Assembly: GCF_018130065.1 (NCBI RefSeq)
Contig: NZ_JAFCME010000006.1
Location: 1 to 64,000 of the forward strand
Length of the DNA stretch: 64,000 bases
Origin: Bradyrhizobium sp. AUGA SZCCT0158
GTDB lineage: Bacteria > Pseudomonadota > Alphaproteobacteria > Rhizobiales > Xanthobacteraceae
Direction: 5' to 3'
Under the pieces are notes generated by a model. It searched no databases. It was not told the origin of the DNA and saw only the letters and a list, made by a program, of their open reading frames with translations. Made by a program: the position numbers and the translations under genes. Each line of letters begins with the position of its first letter. The stretch's first letter is position 1. Below, piece by piece: positions 63,875 through 64,000 of the stretch.

Positions 63875-64000
63875 TCACCGCGTGGCTTCCGCGAGCATCC
63901 CGAATACCGAGAAAACCAGCGGTTTTCGTTCCAGATTGTACGATTCCGTATCGCGCGCGGCGCGGATGATCTTTTCCCATACCTCCGCCAGCCGTGCAAG
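63875..64000 (-). CDS. holB: DNA polymerase III delta' subunit (partial, C-terminal end)
   Basis: The window ends inside this gene; only the last 41 codons are present. They read LARLAEVWEKIIRAARD, then TESYNLERKPLVFSVFGMLAEATR and a TGA stop. This fits the C-terminus of rhizobial HolB, the clamp-loader subunit delta', and its position just upstream of metG supports that. The gene continues past 64000 on the minus strand. Confidence 0.75.
   Translation of the reverse strand, partial: LARLAEVWEKIIRAARDTESYNLERKPLVFSVFGMLAEATR

Overview
The window is a GC-rich alphaproteobacterial chromosome segment, very probably Bradyrhizobium or a close relative. The support is gene content and order (dusB-ntrB-ntrC-ntrY-ntrX-hfq-hflX; holB-metG-tatD-MBL; aminotransferase-hom-glpX; fused ispDF), Omp25-like porins, class I phaC, and dispersed palindromic intergenic repeats of the kind common in Bradyrhizobium. 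No rRNA, tRNA, CRISPR, insertion sequence or prophage was recognised.

Layout. 1-9.6 kb: an FAD monooxygenase, two Omp25-like porins, an SDR, parE, a lipoprotein, a DedA protein and a Tat-exported MBL-fold hydrolase. 9.8-20.8 kb: a PaiB-like protein coupled to argC, a methyltransferase, an MFS permease, MAPEG and PHA synthase, then aminotransferase-hom-glpX. 20.9-28.8 kb: an accessory stretch with a HAD dehalogenase, a RelE/ParE toxin-antitoxin pair, a soluble chemoreceptor-like protein, a 44-residue double-glycine-leader peptide, an HD-GYP/DUF2336 pair, dodecin and almost 0.9 kb of repeats. 28.9-34.8 kb: lipA, a COQ10-like protein, a dehydrogenase/ThDP-enzyme pair, a CinA-family amidohydrolase and ispDF. 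35-46.8 kb: the nitrogen two-component cluster with hfq and hflX, then mazG and queC. 46.8-58.3 kb: a catabolic block with two TRAP transporters, a nitrile hydratase operon, an outer-membrane protein, an enoyl-CoA hydratase and an acyl-CoA ligase. 58.4-64 kb: an ABM/NIPSNAP-like protein, an L,D-transpeptidase, then the MBL-tatD-metG-holB operon, truncated at the window edge.

How genes work together. The nitrogen cluster is the central regulatory module, and an NtrC-type site lies in front of it. The 46.8-58.3 kb block fits uptake and breakdown of nitrile-derived or other small carboxylic acids: outer-membrane entry, TRAP import, nitrile hydration, CoA activation and an enoyl-CoA hydratase step. 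No amidase is visible, so this is an inference.

The most unusual items are the proline-rich double-glycine peptide; the histone H1-like lysine-rich extension on MetRS; two decayed copies of gene 3' ends (argC and the MBL gene), the second bracketing the L,D-transpeptidase; the all-His/Asp N-terminus of the nitrile hydratase alpha subunit; and a structured repeat that can fold as a three-way junction. All calls come from reading the sequence; no database search was run.
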